A stretch of DNA of 64,000 bases. Source: Sthenelais limicola (taxonomy: Eukaryota > Annelida > Polychaeta > Phyllodocida > Sigalionidae). The stretch covers positions 106,180,194 through 106,244,193 of the forward strand of contig OW804096.1 of the NCBI GenBank assembly GCA_942159475.1. Reading direction: 5' to 3'. Below are positions 14,001 through 27,000 of the stretch, piece by piece. Below the pieces are notes generated by a model, which saw only the letters and a program-made list of their open reading frames with translations, made no database searches and was not told where the DNA came from. How positions within the stretch are numbered: the first letter of the stretch is position 1; each line of letters opens with the position of its first letter. A program made the translations under genes and the position numbers.

Positions 14001-17000
14001 GCTTTCACTCGACCATTGGTGGTGTTTCCTGGTCAGCTATATTTTATCATCTCACGATTTATGGAATATAAAATATACAAGACGTTTGTCTTTATCGGGG
14101 CATATCCGAAAGTCTGACATACTTCAAGCACCAGAGGGACGGGCGCTTTCACTTGGAACCGAGTCTTAAAAGGTTACATCCATAACTAGGTTATGTTTTG
14201 GTTGTTTTAAAAAAAAATGAAAATGGACATGGATATCATTCAAATAAATTCCTAATGGAGAGTATTTGAGATGGTGAGAAATCATAGAACCTCCACGTGG
14301 CAAGAGATGGGGAAATAGCCATGGTTAATCTAATCATCGTAAATAGATGTGTCCATTAACGGACTAAGGTCCACTAATTGAAGGATCAAGCCAGTGGATC
14401 GAGAAATGAGGGGTATCTTAGGGATCGCTTATAACTGTGAACCCCAGACCCACTTAATATACAAGATCAAGATCAATGCAATGGAAACATTTAGGGACGA
14501 CTGTTTACCTGACAAATGTCAGGAAAACAGTAATTAATTAATTATAAATAATAATGATATACGATGAATATAATTAAGCGAGGCCAAATTAATAACCTAA
14601 TGGCAGTGGGGGCACAGTTAAACCCCATTACACATGTAAGGAAGTTCGAGGGTTGAACCTTTAGACCAAGGCCCACTTTGTTTTCCTATAAACTTCTCTT
14701 CCAGATCCAAGAGGGGCTTCAACAGCCCACTCGTGTAAGAAATAGGCAAGCAGCCAACAAAAACGTTGTACCCAAATGATCTAGACATGCTAAGCTAGGC
14801 GAATGAACTTGAAACTTGGGTTAACAAACCCCGATAGGATTCCAACAAACCACGCTTATTTGCCAATCCCATGGACAGCATAACAGACATTCAGATCATG
14901 TGTTACCCACTTGATCCATGGGTTTTATATCTCGTTTATACAAGTTATGAGAGCATACAATATGTACGGGGGATTTGGTGTATTGCCCCACGTTTTGAGT
15001 ACCCATCCCAGCCCATACCTTCAAGGTCTCTATTAGACAATAAATAAGACGTGACGGAGGAGTATTTCTGATCCTATCGCATCGTGATTTAAATGTCCTT
15101 ATGTAAAGTCTGTATTTGTTTTCTGCCTCGTTGACATAACATTACAGCGAACATAGACAATATCTTTTCCATTGTGCTCCGGCTGAGAGCCGAGACAAGT
15201 CGATACTTTCTTCCCTGATCCCACATTCCAAAGACTGACAACAGTTCTCTTACAGAAGTAATGATAGTGTCAGATGTTGGCGTGCATGGATCCAGGACCC
15301 CATCCTTACATACCAAAGATCCACTCTTGGATAACCAGTAGTAATAATACTTGTGGGGGGACAGTGTATAGGGTTTACAGGTGGAGTGACTGCGTATTAC
15401 AGGATCCTTGCTTAAAGCTATGAAATAATAACCAAGAGCCCAGCGAAGCAGCAGTTGATTTGGACCATCCCTTCAACCACTGCTCTAATAGTGTAATCAA
15501 TTTTTGTTGTACATTTTCATGCTCGTCTTCTGATGGACCCCTCGAGACATAAAGGATAAAAATGAATACGGAGGTGGATGAGAATTGGGGATTGAAGAAT
15601 AGATGACAGGAAAGTGCCTTGAGTATTGCTATGAGTATTTACTCGCAGAAAAGAAAGGAATATTAAACACCTGCACCTATCAATCACTTAAACGGACATT
15701 GCACTCCATTTCTATGACAATGACAATTTTTGTCAGTTTACTTAGGATGCTATTACCTTAAAGTGATGCAAGGGTGGAACATCAGTTAAATATGCCTAAG
15801 ATTGCTGGGGCAATTTACCGGGGTAATGAAGTAAAGAGATTTCAGACTAAGAGATCCCATCCCAATTGAATTTTTAAACCTGTTTAAACTGGATATAATG
15901 GGAAAATATCTGCATTCCAATACTTATACTTGAATAAAAAAATAGCATAGCATAGCCCAGTCCGAGTACCTGATCCCTAAATTCACACATGTTAATATAA
16001 AGTCACACCTGTTTCACACTGCAGGCGTTTCCCTGGACACTGACACTCTGTGCACCTCCCAGACCTGACTGGACCTGACACAACTTTCATCATATACCAC
16101 TTACTCCGATAATAAACACAGGCTTAATAACGGGAATCGTGCGTTTTATGAGAAGCAGAGTCAATTAGCATTGGTTTGACGAGTCTTCCTGAGTAAACAC
16201 ATAGGGTCATGAACCACCAGATCTTAGCAATTCCCTTATGTAACAGATCTATAAATCAGAGAGAGACGGGGGAGTCTGAATACCATATGATACCATTCTG
16301 TACAAGTACAATATTGAGGGATCTATTTCACTTTTCAGGATATCAATTTGAAATTCATGGAGAAAAATAATGTTATTAACTAAATTGTATCCTGTAAGGA
16401 TGATGAGACTAGCGCGAATGTATCACCTTTCCAAAACCAATAGACCATAACTATTTGTATTCCCACCACATACGGTAACTAGCGAAAGCCATTGAAGATC
16501 ACTGGACCCGTTTTCCTGTGTGGATCTGTTGAATGAACGCTCCTATTTGTACCAGGGCGATCTAGAGACATACACACCCTTGACTCGTTGCATATAATAT
16601 TTATGTCCAAACACCTACCTGACTTTGGTAAACGAGTACATGTATGTCTATTTCACAGCCACTTAGACCTGTAGACCCCAGGACATGTAAATTATCACTA
16701 AACCTCGCTTAAATGTCGTTTTCTAAAGGGAGCTTTCAGGCAAAAACCCTTCAACATGACAGGGGGCAGACAATTCCTGCAGTTTGTGATAGATATTAAG
16801 CCAGAGCTTTCGCGTCAAGTAGACCAGTGTGTAAATATTCAAAAGTGAAACTATAGTGGTCAGGGTTGTTTTATTTTTTTAGATTTCTTGCCTTCAAAAA
16901 CGTGCCCAGACCTGGGATAGTTGTTGAGAGGGTGGATCAGAGGGTGAATCCCCACTTGTAGACTTCTAATAACGTCACGTCACGAGGATTACCTTCCCAC

Positions 17001-17979
17001 TAATCTGCCCGTCATTGGTCGACAACATCTAGCCTAAAGGATCAGGTCACATCAAAAGACCAAACTGAGGTTCAAACTCAAAACCTGTTCAACATTCAAA
17101 AGCGGTGAAGTGATCTCAACATATGACAGTCACGTCCCTTCTGAACACACCCTAAGGCGAATTACTACTTTTTGAAGAATCTGGAGCAAATTTAGTAAGT
17201 GGCGTGCCATAAAAAAGGTAAAAGGAGTTTTTGCCCAAGGACATTTGATCAATTGCAAATGTCATTTGGCAAGAAGGAGTTATCGAAACTATCTGAAGAG
17301 ATACCCCTCATATCCAGATTGAAAATATTAACAACACATCCTAAGGAATAACAGAACAGACCCTTAACTTAAGAGATTTGCCCAATATACCTATAAAGTG
17401 CGCTAAACATAGTTTGCTTACAAAATTGAATCGTATATAATGTCATAGGTCTCCATCACAATTCAAATTGAGCCTGTTTTCAATATCGATGATCTTAGAA
17501 AACATTGAAATGAGTTTACGCCAACGTTTGAATCTACCAGTCCTTTTAGAATAACAGGAAAATACATTCGGCTAGGCTCTCTAGTTCCAATTTGCTTCAG
17601 ATCATAAGAGATCAGCTGAGACTGCTGCACATGGTTGACAATCGAAGGAGGATGTGGTTCTGAGTCATATGTAGGAGAATGGGGAAGAGTGAATCGTCCC
17701 TTTACCCTGATATATGTTGCATGACTCATATTTGATATATGTTATCAACCCCACATTTTCCTACAATCAACCCCCACACCTTCCTATACTCAGTCATCCA
17801 GATCTGACCAGGCATTGGTGCTGACACAGAGGATTACATTCTTAATGGAAATTACAATTTCTCCAATTATGAAAATCTTAAAATACCACACTAATTGGTA
17901 GCACAAACAACCTTTTTAATTTCATCCTATTTTTAATCTAAATCAGTATACCATTTACAGAAAATCGAATGAAACTTAC
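11025..17979. other. No gene recognised; presumed intron of the USP gene
   Basis: If the exon at 17980-18259 is spliced onward, this is the start of the following intron on the minus strand. I looked for exons encoding the next conserved USP53/54 segments (beginning with the VLW residues after the cysteine box, and the CxFC-type zinc ligands) and did not find a convincing one. No RNA gene or repeat boundary was seen. Confidence 0.4.
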
Positions 17980-18259
17980 CTGAACAGCACTGTTGAGGAA
18001 GCAATTGTTATCGCCTGGGGCGTTCATAAGACCTTTGGTACTGGTGAGGGACATGGAGAGGCGAGGATTCCATACCTCCTTCCAGTTGGCCATCCCATCA
18101 AGGTGAGAGAGCTTGGAGGCCATCATATCACCAGCCTCCCTGTTCTCCACCTCCTCCTGGTGGCTATTATGTCTATTGTTATTGGTAGGAAGGTCACTAT
18201 GGGGGACATTCTGGACATTTACTCCTCCTCCTCCACCCCCACCATCGCTGCTACCGCCC
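17980..18259 (-). CDS. USP53/54: USP53/USP54-type ubiquitin-specific protease, second coding exon (Cys box)
   Basis: This minus-strand exon is bounded by a good acceptor (pyrimidine-rich, ending CTCCAG, exon starts at 18259) and a consensus donor (CAG|GTAAGT, exon ends at 17980). It is 280 nt: one base to finish a split Arg codon, then 93 codons. The N-terminal part is a Gly run followed by an Asn/Glu-rich stretch; the C-terminal part reads KGLMNAPGDNNCFLNSAVQ. That KGL-N-PG-N-CFLNSA-Q pattern is the cysteine box of the USP53/USP54 subfamily of C19 deubiquitinases. The cysteine (residue 98 if the 24031-24065 exon is used) is present, and the exon stops just before the expected VLW segment, in phase 0. 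Human family members were long listed as inactive and were later reported to act on K63-linked chains. The long Asn/Gly-rich linker before the Cys box is unlike the short vertebrate N terminus. Activity cannot be judged because the His box is not in view. Confidence 0.85.
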
Positions 18260-21200
18260 CTGGAGAATAGAGAGACATAAGTTAAAACATAAGTACAAAA
18301 AAGCGAAAGGCTGTCGCAAAGATATGTCAACACGCGTTCCACTAGTGTCATAACAACACAGAAGAAATATCTTGTTTCCTTAGTTGCAAAACATTTACGC
18401 GTGTCTGGAATTCTTTTACGAATAATGGACGTTTAAATTATCGACTAAGCTTCATGAAATTTGAATTATGGACTAACCTTTATGAAATATTCAAATGTAG
18501 GCGAACAATAATATACGCGGAAACTACATATTGATATTTCATTTCATTGCTTCACGTTTTTGGTCTAGATGCAGAGTTTTCAAAATCAATAAGATTCATT
18601 TATAATACATATTCAGGGCGCTCTTTGGCCATAAGCACTGAACAAATCCCTAACTCGAATAAAAATACAATACAAAAACTCATAAAAATACAATACACAA
18701 ATCTAATCAGAACTAAACATGCTAAAACATTTATAGAACGATTATTCTGTCCCTGCCTCTGTGGAATACCAAGTGGTAATTACGAGCAGGCAAAGATTTC
18801 CAAGGAAATCCTGCACCGAAGTAATTTAGGTCACGTATGAATATTTCAATACCTTGCCAGTTTCACTAACTTCCTTACCTAAAGCAGTTTTTAGCACCGA
18901 CTGCGTGGAAACAACATGATATGAGGAGTTCGTGAAACAATAGCAGCAAAGCAGCTGTATCATGGTAGGGGATGTGGGACCTTTTTTCTACCTCTCAACC
19001 CAACACTATGATCCCAAAGCGTTTGATACGACTTGTGTGACTCAAGTCAAGGTGTTGGATCATTATAATACCAACAAACGACACAAAGTCATGTAAAACT
19101 TTCATTCTTCACGGCATGTTACCAGCCCGTACCTTGGTAATCCCAATGATAACCTGATCACACTGCAGTAATAATCACGCAAGAAGCATTCTACTAGCAG
19201 ATTCACTGAATGTCGTCATGAATATTTGACATAATTCACCTTAATGACATGATTCCAATCGCCCTAACAAATAAAGAACCCTGGATTAAGGAGATTAGAG
19301 AATGAGTCTAAATGTGTATACACACCACAATAGTCCATATTATAGCCATGATCCCACATTATATAATTGTATACCCCAAGTGTACTTCTGACCTATGAAT
19401 CAATGAATTGAGAGATTATTAAGTAAGCCCAGATTCCCGATCTACTACTATAATACGAGGATCAACACTGTTACCTTGACAATGATACTTGGCTAACTTA
19501 ATTCCACCTGGTCTCCAATATTTGAGGCCAGTTAGATCCTATTGATCTTTGTTTTTCAAGTGTTGAACCACTCAATAGCGTTATTCAACCTAAGGGAGAA
19601 TAGAGGCCAAAACGATTGGTAGGGTCACGTACGTTCATATCCTCGCAATGAAAACAAGGAATTGTTCATTTTTATTTCAAAAGGTAGAAAGCAACTCAGT
19701 TTCCGGATATAAAGGACGCTTGTCAGTTTATATATCTGAACTGGAGCAGAAGTGGAAGCCAACAACCGACAACCCCTATACATATATATTACTCAATCCC
19801 TTCCCTCTTCAAAGTGGCAATCCCTTCCTATTCACAGTCGTGTGCAATTTTTATTCAAATAGAAATAAAAATCTTAAGAAAACTGTTGACATAACATATT
19901 TTAATTTGGATCCACAGTATGGGACAGGCCCCTGGACGAAACGGCGAGCTTTAAACACGAAGACCACAAACATATGAGATCTAATTAACACTCGGGTGGT
20001 TTATCCAACCGATAGAGCCTTTACAAATCATTGCAAGAAGCGAATGTACTAATTTAATGTGCCCGAATATGTTCTAGCTAAAACTTTTTACAATTTCTCA
20101 CTAAACTAGTGTTTACCATGTGAAGCATCCAACTAAAGTTATATACAATTAAGAAAATACAACATCTGATTCTAAGAAGGGGTTCAGACAACAAAGGCAA
20201 ACAAATTCTATTTGAACAGAGTATATAGACGAGACACCAAGGCCGTCGGGCTCTTGAGTGCGACTCCTTCAATCATCGTATAATGAATTCAATCCCATTT
20301 TTCAATCCCACGTTACCCATTATACTCCCTATTCTCTAGGTTTTATATGGCCCGGTAGCCAAACAGCTACCATTCGTATCATCAGGGTGCTCTGCTTCAT
20401 GTACAGTTTAGGAAGGGCCCCCACTTGTTGATACTGCATTACGGGCAAGGTCCCCCTTTTTTTAGAGAACACTGGGACTTTCTTTTCACCCTAATTTCCA
20501 CATGCAAGCCTATGCACAAACCGTAGATAGATCAAAGTCTTCTGAGGTACACAGTACGTTTTCCATTCGTTAACCCAAGTGGAATTGGTGTGAAAGAAAT
20601 CACTGAACTTCTGAAGACCTTTTATGAGGACATTTTTGTCGTGACCATCTGGCATTGTAATGAGTATGAATGTACAGAATCGGCACACAAGAAAGTTATA
20701 ATTGTCGATCCCTCTGGTTGTCAGTCTAAGTGTAAAGTTTAGTTCAATCAGTAAAATTATCCAAACTTTCCCATCGCCCCTCTGACCTCCAGTCTTCATG
20801 GTTTGGGAAAGCCAATCGAAGAAGGCAGAACGCTCGCCAAAGGGTCGCCTCTAAGCAGACTCATTGCCTGGGGATTTTTTCAGAGACATCTGAATATATA
20901 TCAAACACTCTACTGATAGAGTGTTGATGGCCTCGAGGACAACTGACCAGGCGAATCGTGCAGAGAGCGCTATGAGAAAAGAGCTAAGGATTGGAGGAAG
21001 ATAGGAAAGAGCGGTGAATGATACGGCGCCTATTTCTATATAATACACTCTATGTGGCTTATGGTTTCTGGAATGTAACGAGCAGATCCATCACTGACGA
21101 GTACATTTGGAATAAGTTAACGATACAGAATTCAGAGTCCACAAACCCCAATCCCTCCTTCCGCAATGGTGGATCTCTTTGGTACGGAGAATGGCGAGGA

Positions 21201-24030
21201 AGGAAGAAGAGGTATTGATTACCAATGTGCTTTTGGAAAGCAACCAAAGAATAGATAAAATCTTAAATTAGTAAATGGTTTTCAACAGACCTACATCATA
21301 GTAGTTGTTTGTTATTTGCCTGTTCATTTAGCCTTATTCTGAGCTTCCATTTATTTGTGACATTCCAGGTCAAAGTTTCATTAAAATTCCGATGCAACAT
21401 ATTGTACTTAAAATTCTTACAGGTTTGTGATCGGAGAATGAAAGCTGGGATTTATGCCTGAAGCATTCATGCCACAGGCATTGAAGTGATGCCCCGGGGA
21501 GGATACATTTACTACCTGTGTCCTCCCTGGTAGACAGGTATATATGTATATGTTGAGGTGATGCGAGACCACTACACAGAACTCCTCCCGGGCAAGATTA
21601 AAAGAAATCGTGTCCATAAGAGAAAGTCCTGATCTTCAATATCCAATTCTCTCAGCAAATGCCCACTATATGTATTAGGAATGAAACATAGGACAATAAA
21701 TTCATTAACACGACAACTAAACACATTACATCAAATTATTATGCCCTGATTAAAATATTTCAATGACCGTGTATATTCTCAGGCGTAGGGGACTGTCGAC
21801 AGTGTAGATTCTCAAGAGTGAAACTCGGTTGAATTAATTACCATAACGACCACCAATAAAAATTGTAATATTCTAAACATGATATAATTCAATTCACATT
21901 CACGGCTCTTTGTTTTGTACCATAATAGTTATATGACAATAAAGTGAAATCGACATGTCCCTGCTGCATTAAAAGTAAATTTAGAGAGCACCAAAACATT
22001 TAGTCTAGGTGTGTGAGAAGTTTATTCCTCTAGATCAGGTCAGCAGCGAGTCCTGTCTGGACATATCCCACAAGTCTGGTCATTTAAAGAATGTGTCATA
22101 CCTGTGCTGTGGCTAAATCCCTTTTCCCCACGAATGCATTACAATTACATGGGTCCATTACAAGAACAAAGATGCCTCCATTGTAAGGAAGGGCTCGGCT
22201 ATGAAGAACAACTTGAGATAATCTCTTAGGGAAATACTCTATTGTCAGTTGTCCTGCCATCGCATTTTAGAAGGGGCTAACTTTTAATTCGGTCATAATA
22301 GACTTAAGCCAGGCAAGTGACACTTATCTATCTTAAAGATTTAAGACAAAGCTGTCACGATTGTGTTTGTTTTCTTCATTTGTGTCCTCGGCGTGTGTCG
22401 CCTTTTCGAAATAGGGAGATGGGGACTCACTTCCAAGCATCTATTTTAGTGAATGTGACGTCACATTGGCTTGTGTTAATTGAGAGGGGTGTAATTAAGA
22501 TTTAAAGAAAAGCTAATACATGGAACACCCGCTGTAGACACACACCCTAACAATACATGGGTAGCATTACCTGTCCGATAGCTAAAGCTTAGCCTTTGTT
22601 TGAAATGGCAATTTCTTGGCAAAAGCTGCACCACTTCTTTAGAATAAGTCTTTTTGTCCAAGATGAAAGTACCTCTAGACCTAAATGTCTTTGATGTTTT
22701 AGCAATGACTTATAAATAATTGCCAGGATAAATAGTTGGCGGGATTCCAACCCATTACTGGATCTAAATTTTGGTAACAATTGTAGGATGGAAAGTCGAG
22801 GCCTTTATATAACTGATGTCAAAGGATTTTAGTTTTAATATGAACTTCTGAACACATTCCTAACAGATATAAGCGTGTTCGTTTTCCACTTGAATAAAAG
22901 TAGTCCACAATGTTTGGAATATTTGTGGGGAAAAGACAATCAGCTAGAAGGTCTTGGGAAAATAAGTCAGGCTTGAAATGACATTTTTTACGTGGACTGA
23001 CCATTGTAAGTTCTCTTGTTGATACAACAAGAGTTTATTCCCCAAGTTCTCGGCATTTTTGTGGTACAGTTTAATTTTTAAGGCCCGAGGCAGGATTTAC
23101 TGGCCTCTAGTATTTATAAATACTGCCTGCCTATATTATACAGGTCGTACCTGTCGTAAAACTAAGGGACGTGTGATATAGAGTACCCAAACCTGTGAAA
23201 TAGGTATACAGTATAACAGTTGAAGATTTATGACTTACAACTGCTCAACGAGTTTGGCTGTGTATTGGCCTGCTGTGCATCTGATTATTTTTAAGAAGTA
23301 GATCCTGGCCTCGCAGAAACGCCATAGGTATATTGATCATAGCCTAAATATAAACTGGCCAATTGACAATGCGATTGAATAGAAGGAAATATATAGGTTA
23401 CTTGACACTCATTGCATGGGTTCCCCCATTTTGTTTGTGAGTGTGTATGTCTTTGAGGACAAGCTATCCCCGACAGAAGCCAAGCTAACAACAGTAGATT
23501 TTACACACACCTAGGCTAGATTTTCGTAGCCATCGTGAGCGCAGACAATCGGGTCAGCGCATTGGCCCAGAACGTTGTTGTAGTGGTGAAGGGAGGGCCA
23601 GTCTGTCCCCCCTTCAGCTTTAGCCGAGCTGGCTCAGGTTTACCTGGCTAGCTGGTCGGCACCCGGGCTCTCCCCGAGACACCTGTGTGTATGCGCAAAG
23701 GTAAAAGATCCTGCCAACCTAGAAAACCAGCGCTCCAAAACAGAGCGCCAAGATCAAACATACTAAACTCACTGCGTACCAATACACATTCGAGTACATA
23801 CCCTACTTTCTGTGTGTACTGTATTATAGCTGGGACCATGGTTGTAATAGCAGGCAAAAATATCACCCAACCTTTCCCCATTATGATTATTAAAGCTGTA
23901 GCACTTGACTACTAGTAGTATCCCTTACTGGCCAGACATGGGAGTCACGATGACGGCCATGGCGGTCAGCTCTAGGAGAAGGTGTGTTAACACGGAGCTC
24001 TGGTAGATCTGGCAACACACATACACTCAC
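18260..24030 (-). other. Proposed first intron of the USP53/54-type gene
   Basis: On the minus strand this span begins with GTGAGT (24030-24025) and ends with a pyrimidine tract and CTCCAG at 18265-18260. Both flanking coding pieces share the same split codon, AG plus G. Within it I recognise no gene. A GTGACGTCAC palindrome lies at about 22456 and there are short A-rich direct repeats at 18655-18705. Confidence 0.4.
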
Positions 24031-24065
24031 CTGTGAAAAGGGGCATCTCTATGGTCGAGTTTCAT
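24031..24065 (-). CDS. USP53/54: Candidate first coding exon of the USP53/54-type gene
   Basis: An ATG at 24065-24063 (minus strand) with A at -3 starts a short frame (MKLDHRDAPFH plus two bases, AG) that ends in a consensus donor, AG|GTGAGT, at 24030. The two leftover bases need one more base to complete Arg, which is exactly the phase at which the exon at 18259 begins. An in-frame stop lies nine codons upstream with no other ATG between, so the start is well defined if this exon is real. The support is phase, donor quality and start context, not homology: the first dozen residues of USP53/54 proteins vary too much. An unrelated donor-like site is the alternative. The 5' UTR and promoter would lie to the right; an inverted CCAAT is visible near 24276-24280. 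Confidence 0.42.
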
Positions 24066-27000
24066 CCTCGTAATTCGCACATCCAAACTTTAAAAAACAC
24101 CAGTAAATCCAATAACGACAACACTGTACATCCTCGTAATGTCTTGTCTTAAGCAGAGTCACTGTATTAAGTCCAGAAATGGATAAAACAACTTCATTGG
24201 GTGGTAATCTCCCCGTTTGGATGTACGTACAGTTGTGTACTGGACCTGTGGGTTAGTTTACTAAGGGGGAGGGCACGCCAGCCAATCACAGCCTCGCTGC
24301 TTACCCAAGCGTTCACTGGTTGGTAGTGGCGTAGTACTAATAGTAATGGTGTGAGCCCACTCCTTGGTCTCCTTCCCCTAGCTCGCGTTTGTCCTCCAAA
24401 CCCAAGAGTTTGGATTCTTGATAAGAGGAGCTTATATTTATCTCCTGCACTCTAAATCACATACCTTTGATCGAAGATCAGAGGGAAGCTTATAATTCAT
24501 ATTATTAGATAGATCATGTATAATGGTGAGTGTGCCTTGTGGACTTGAAAGTTGAAGGGAAATACGTGGTTCAGGAAAATGCAGTGGCTTTACAGTTTAC
24601 TTTACGTTAGTCTTCGCAGTTGATTCTATCCAGCTTTAACTTTCCTAGGAATTTTCCCCAGAGTCAGAATAGATTGCTAAAATCTGAAGTGGCATGTAAT
24701 CGATGTTGTTGACGTTCCATATTGCAAAATTTACCTTTGAGTTATATTTATGATATACCTTCAGGTCAATGAGAGGTAACAGTCTTTACAGCAGGGATCA
24801 ATGAATCATTTTAGCCGCGAGTTGTAGATCCGCGTCTCCAAATCTGGAGGGACGCTTGGTCATTGGTCAGGCACCTTCAGTCCTGACTGGGCGGGTATAG
24901 CTGAGGTGGGAGCGGCCCTAAGGTGGGACTAATAACAACACTTAGACTTATAGTGGGAGGGTGTGGTGTCAAGACGGGCCCATATCCCGGTAGGGGTGAC
25001 CTGTGAGGGGGTAGGGGAAAGGCAAAGGGGTGAAAAAATACTGGGTGGATGTTGCATCTTTACCTTGCCCTGTGTAAACACCCCTTCCTATCCTCTCCTG
25101 CATTTAATTGCTCTCCGGTGAAACTACCTGTGCTTTTCTGAGGCAGCAGACCAGATCCGATTGACACCCTTGCTATCACGCACTTTGGAAGGCTTGTAGC
25201 GTCCCAAGCAAAAGTAGAGTTTTATCACAGCAGCCCCGCTATGTCTGGGGCTGCACCAGCAGAATGTGCCATCCGTATACGGTTGATGGATCGCAACAGA
25301 CGCATGCAATTTAGGCGTGGAGCAAACAAAAATGCTAGACGCAGAGGGGGCAGGCACCCTGTCATGCCCCCCCCCCCCTGCCCTCGGTCCCTTCCCTGAG
25401 CGTCCCTGGATGTCGTTAAGGTTCAGCGCAGGACGAGACGGCTAGGTCCCTCTGGACTGCTGCTTCGCAATTTGCTTTTTTCTCGTTTCAAATGATTTCC
25501 AGAAGAAATTGTCAGAGATTGTCAAAGGACGGGTCTGGTCGAAAATGTTCTCAGAGTAAAAGATTAGATATACAAATATGTAAATATCAATGCTTTGAAT
25601 TCTAGGGTGTGACAAAAACTTTCTTTCTCAATGTCAGAAAGTTGATATCCGCCCAGAGTAAAATATACTCTTTGGAAACTAAGAGGGAATAAAAATCACT
25701 TGACAATAATTAAACAGTCATGCCCCTTTCCCTCTACAACTAATACAATATAATTGAAAGCCAATAACGCAGGATGTGTGTGTATTGGATATATGAGCAC
25801 ACGACACTTCCCAATCAATGACATAGTGGGCAAGGAGCCAAAACCTTTCGGGCGAGCTTAGATCACTTTCCTTTAGAAATTGGTTTGCTTGTAGTCCACA
25901 AAAACTAAACATTTTCTCCAATTTTCCATGAAAATTTCGCAATAGTTCGCGCCATACTGCCTAGATGCTATACACACAAATGCAGTAAAAATGATTAATA
26001 TTTACTCAAGTGATATGCGTTATATCCCCGAGTAGATCCAATGAAAACCAACTTGGCACATTTGTATAGACTTCCTAAGTACTCCCCTTACAGCATGTAT
26101 ATAAGAAAATGCTCAAAGATGGCAATGCCTTGAGATTGCACTTGCATAAGGCGATGGCCCAACGATCCTCAAGCCCAATATCTTTCGCACAGGTCGCGAC
26201 ATTGGCCTCCAATGGAAATAATTCGGCTGAAGATGTTGATCATATTGTTGAGGTGCCAGGAATTTATGATTTTGTTACATGGTATATTCTATGACTTTGG
26301 ACCTGGTCCAATGCTATACCTTTCATGTAATCAGTTAGAAATATAGCTTCGCACGAAATGGTAAAACTACAGCAAAAACAGAAAAATCACCAATGGAAAA
26401 ACTCAGGCAATAATATGACCATCGAATATACTACTAGACTAGTAATAGGGGTTAGTTATGCGCGATGCAGAATTAACCTGACAACCAGTATCAGATTTTC
26501 AAAGATACCGTATGCTATCTAAAGATATAATCCGACCATCTCCAGATAAATCTGGGGATCTTTATGCGCACAAGTGTAATTATGGTCTGCACATCAGCAA
26601 CACATTGCCTCGGGACACGAAAGTCTGCTGGGCACCCTGTTGGTGTTTATTCTGGGGTTAACCAGCATTTGACAGTAACTTGGTTAGAATATTAATAATG
26701 TGTGTAAAACATCAATAATTGCATGTGCCAATATTTCGTTCCGTATGTGATGAAAGGAAGCATTTTTGCCCAGCTGCAACCAGGGTTTTTTTTAATAACA
26801 GAACGAATAACAGAATGTGCAAGAATTCCCTATCTGCATTCACTTTTAACATTCTTAGGGGAAAATGTCTGTTTGCAAAAAACAAACCTAAGAAATCTGA
26901 CAATCTGACATATTTCATTTTGTATCCATCAAAAAAGAATGTTAGACTGACGGCAGTGGCCATCAAGAAATTTCTGACAAGAGCCATCAACTTGTTATCA

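Noticed and set aside
17938..18351. The full 137-codon open frame as one USP exon
   Set aside because: The parts outside 17980-18259 lie beyond clear splice sites and read into intron sequence; only the splice-bounded part was kept.
22456..22465. GTGACGTCAC palindrome as a promoter element
   Set aside because: No gene start nearby; it lies in the proposed USP intron and the word is short enough to occur by chance.
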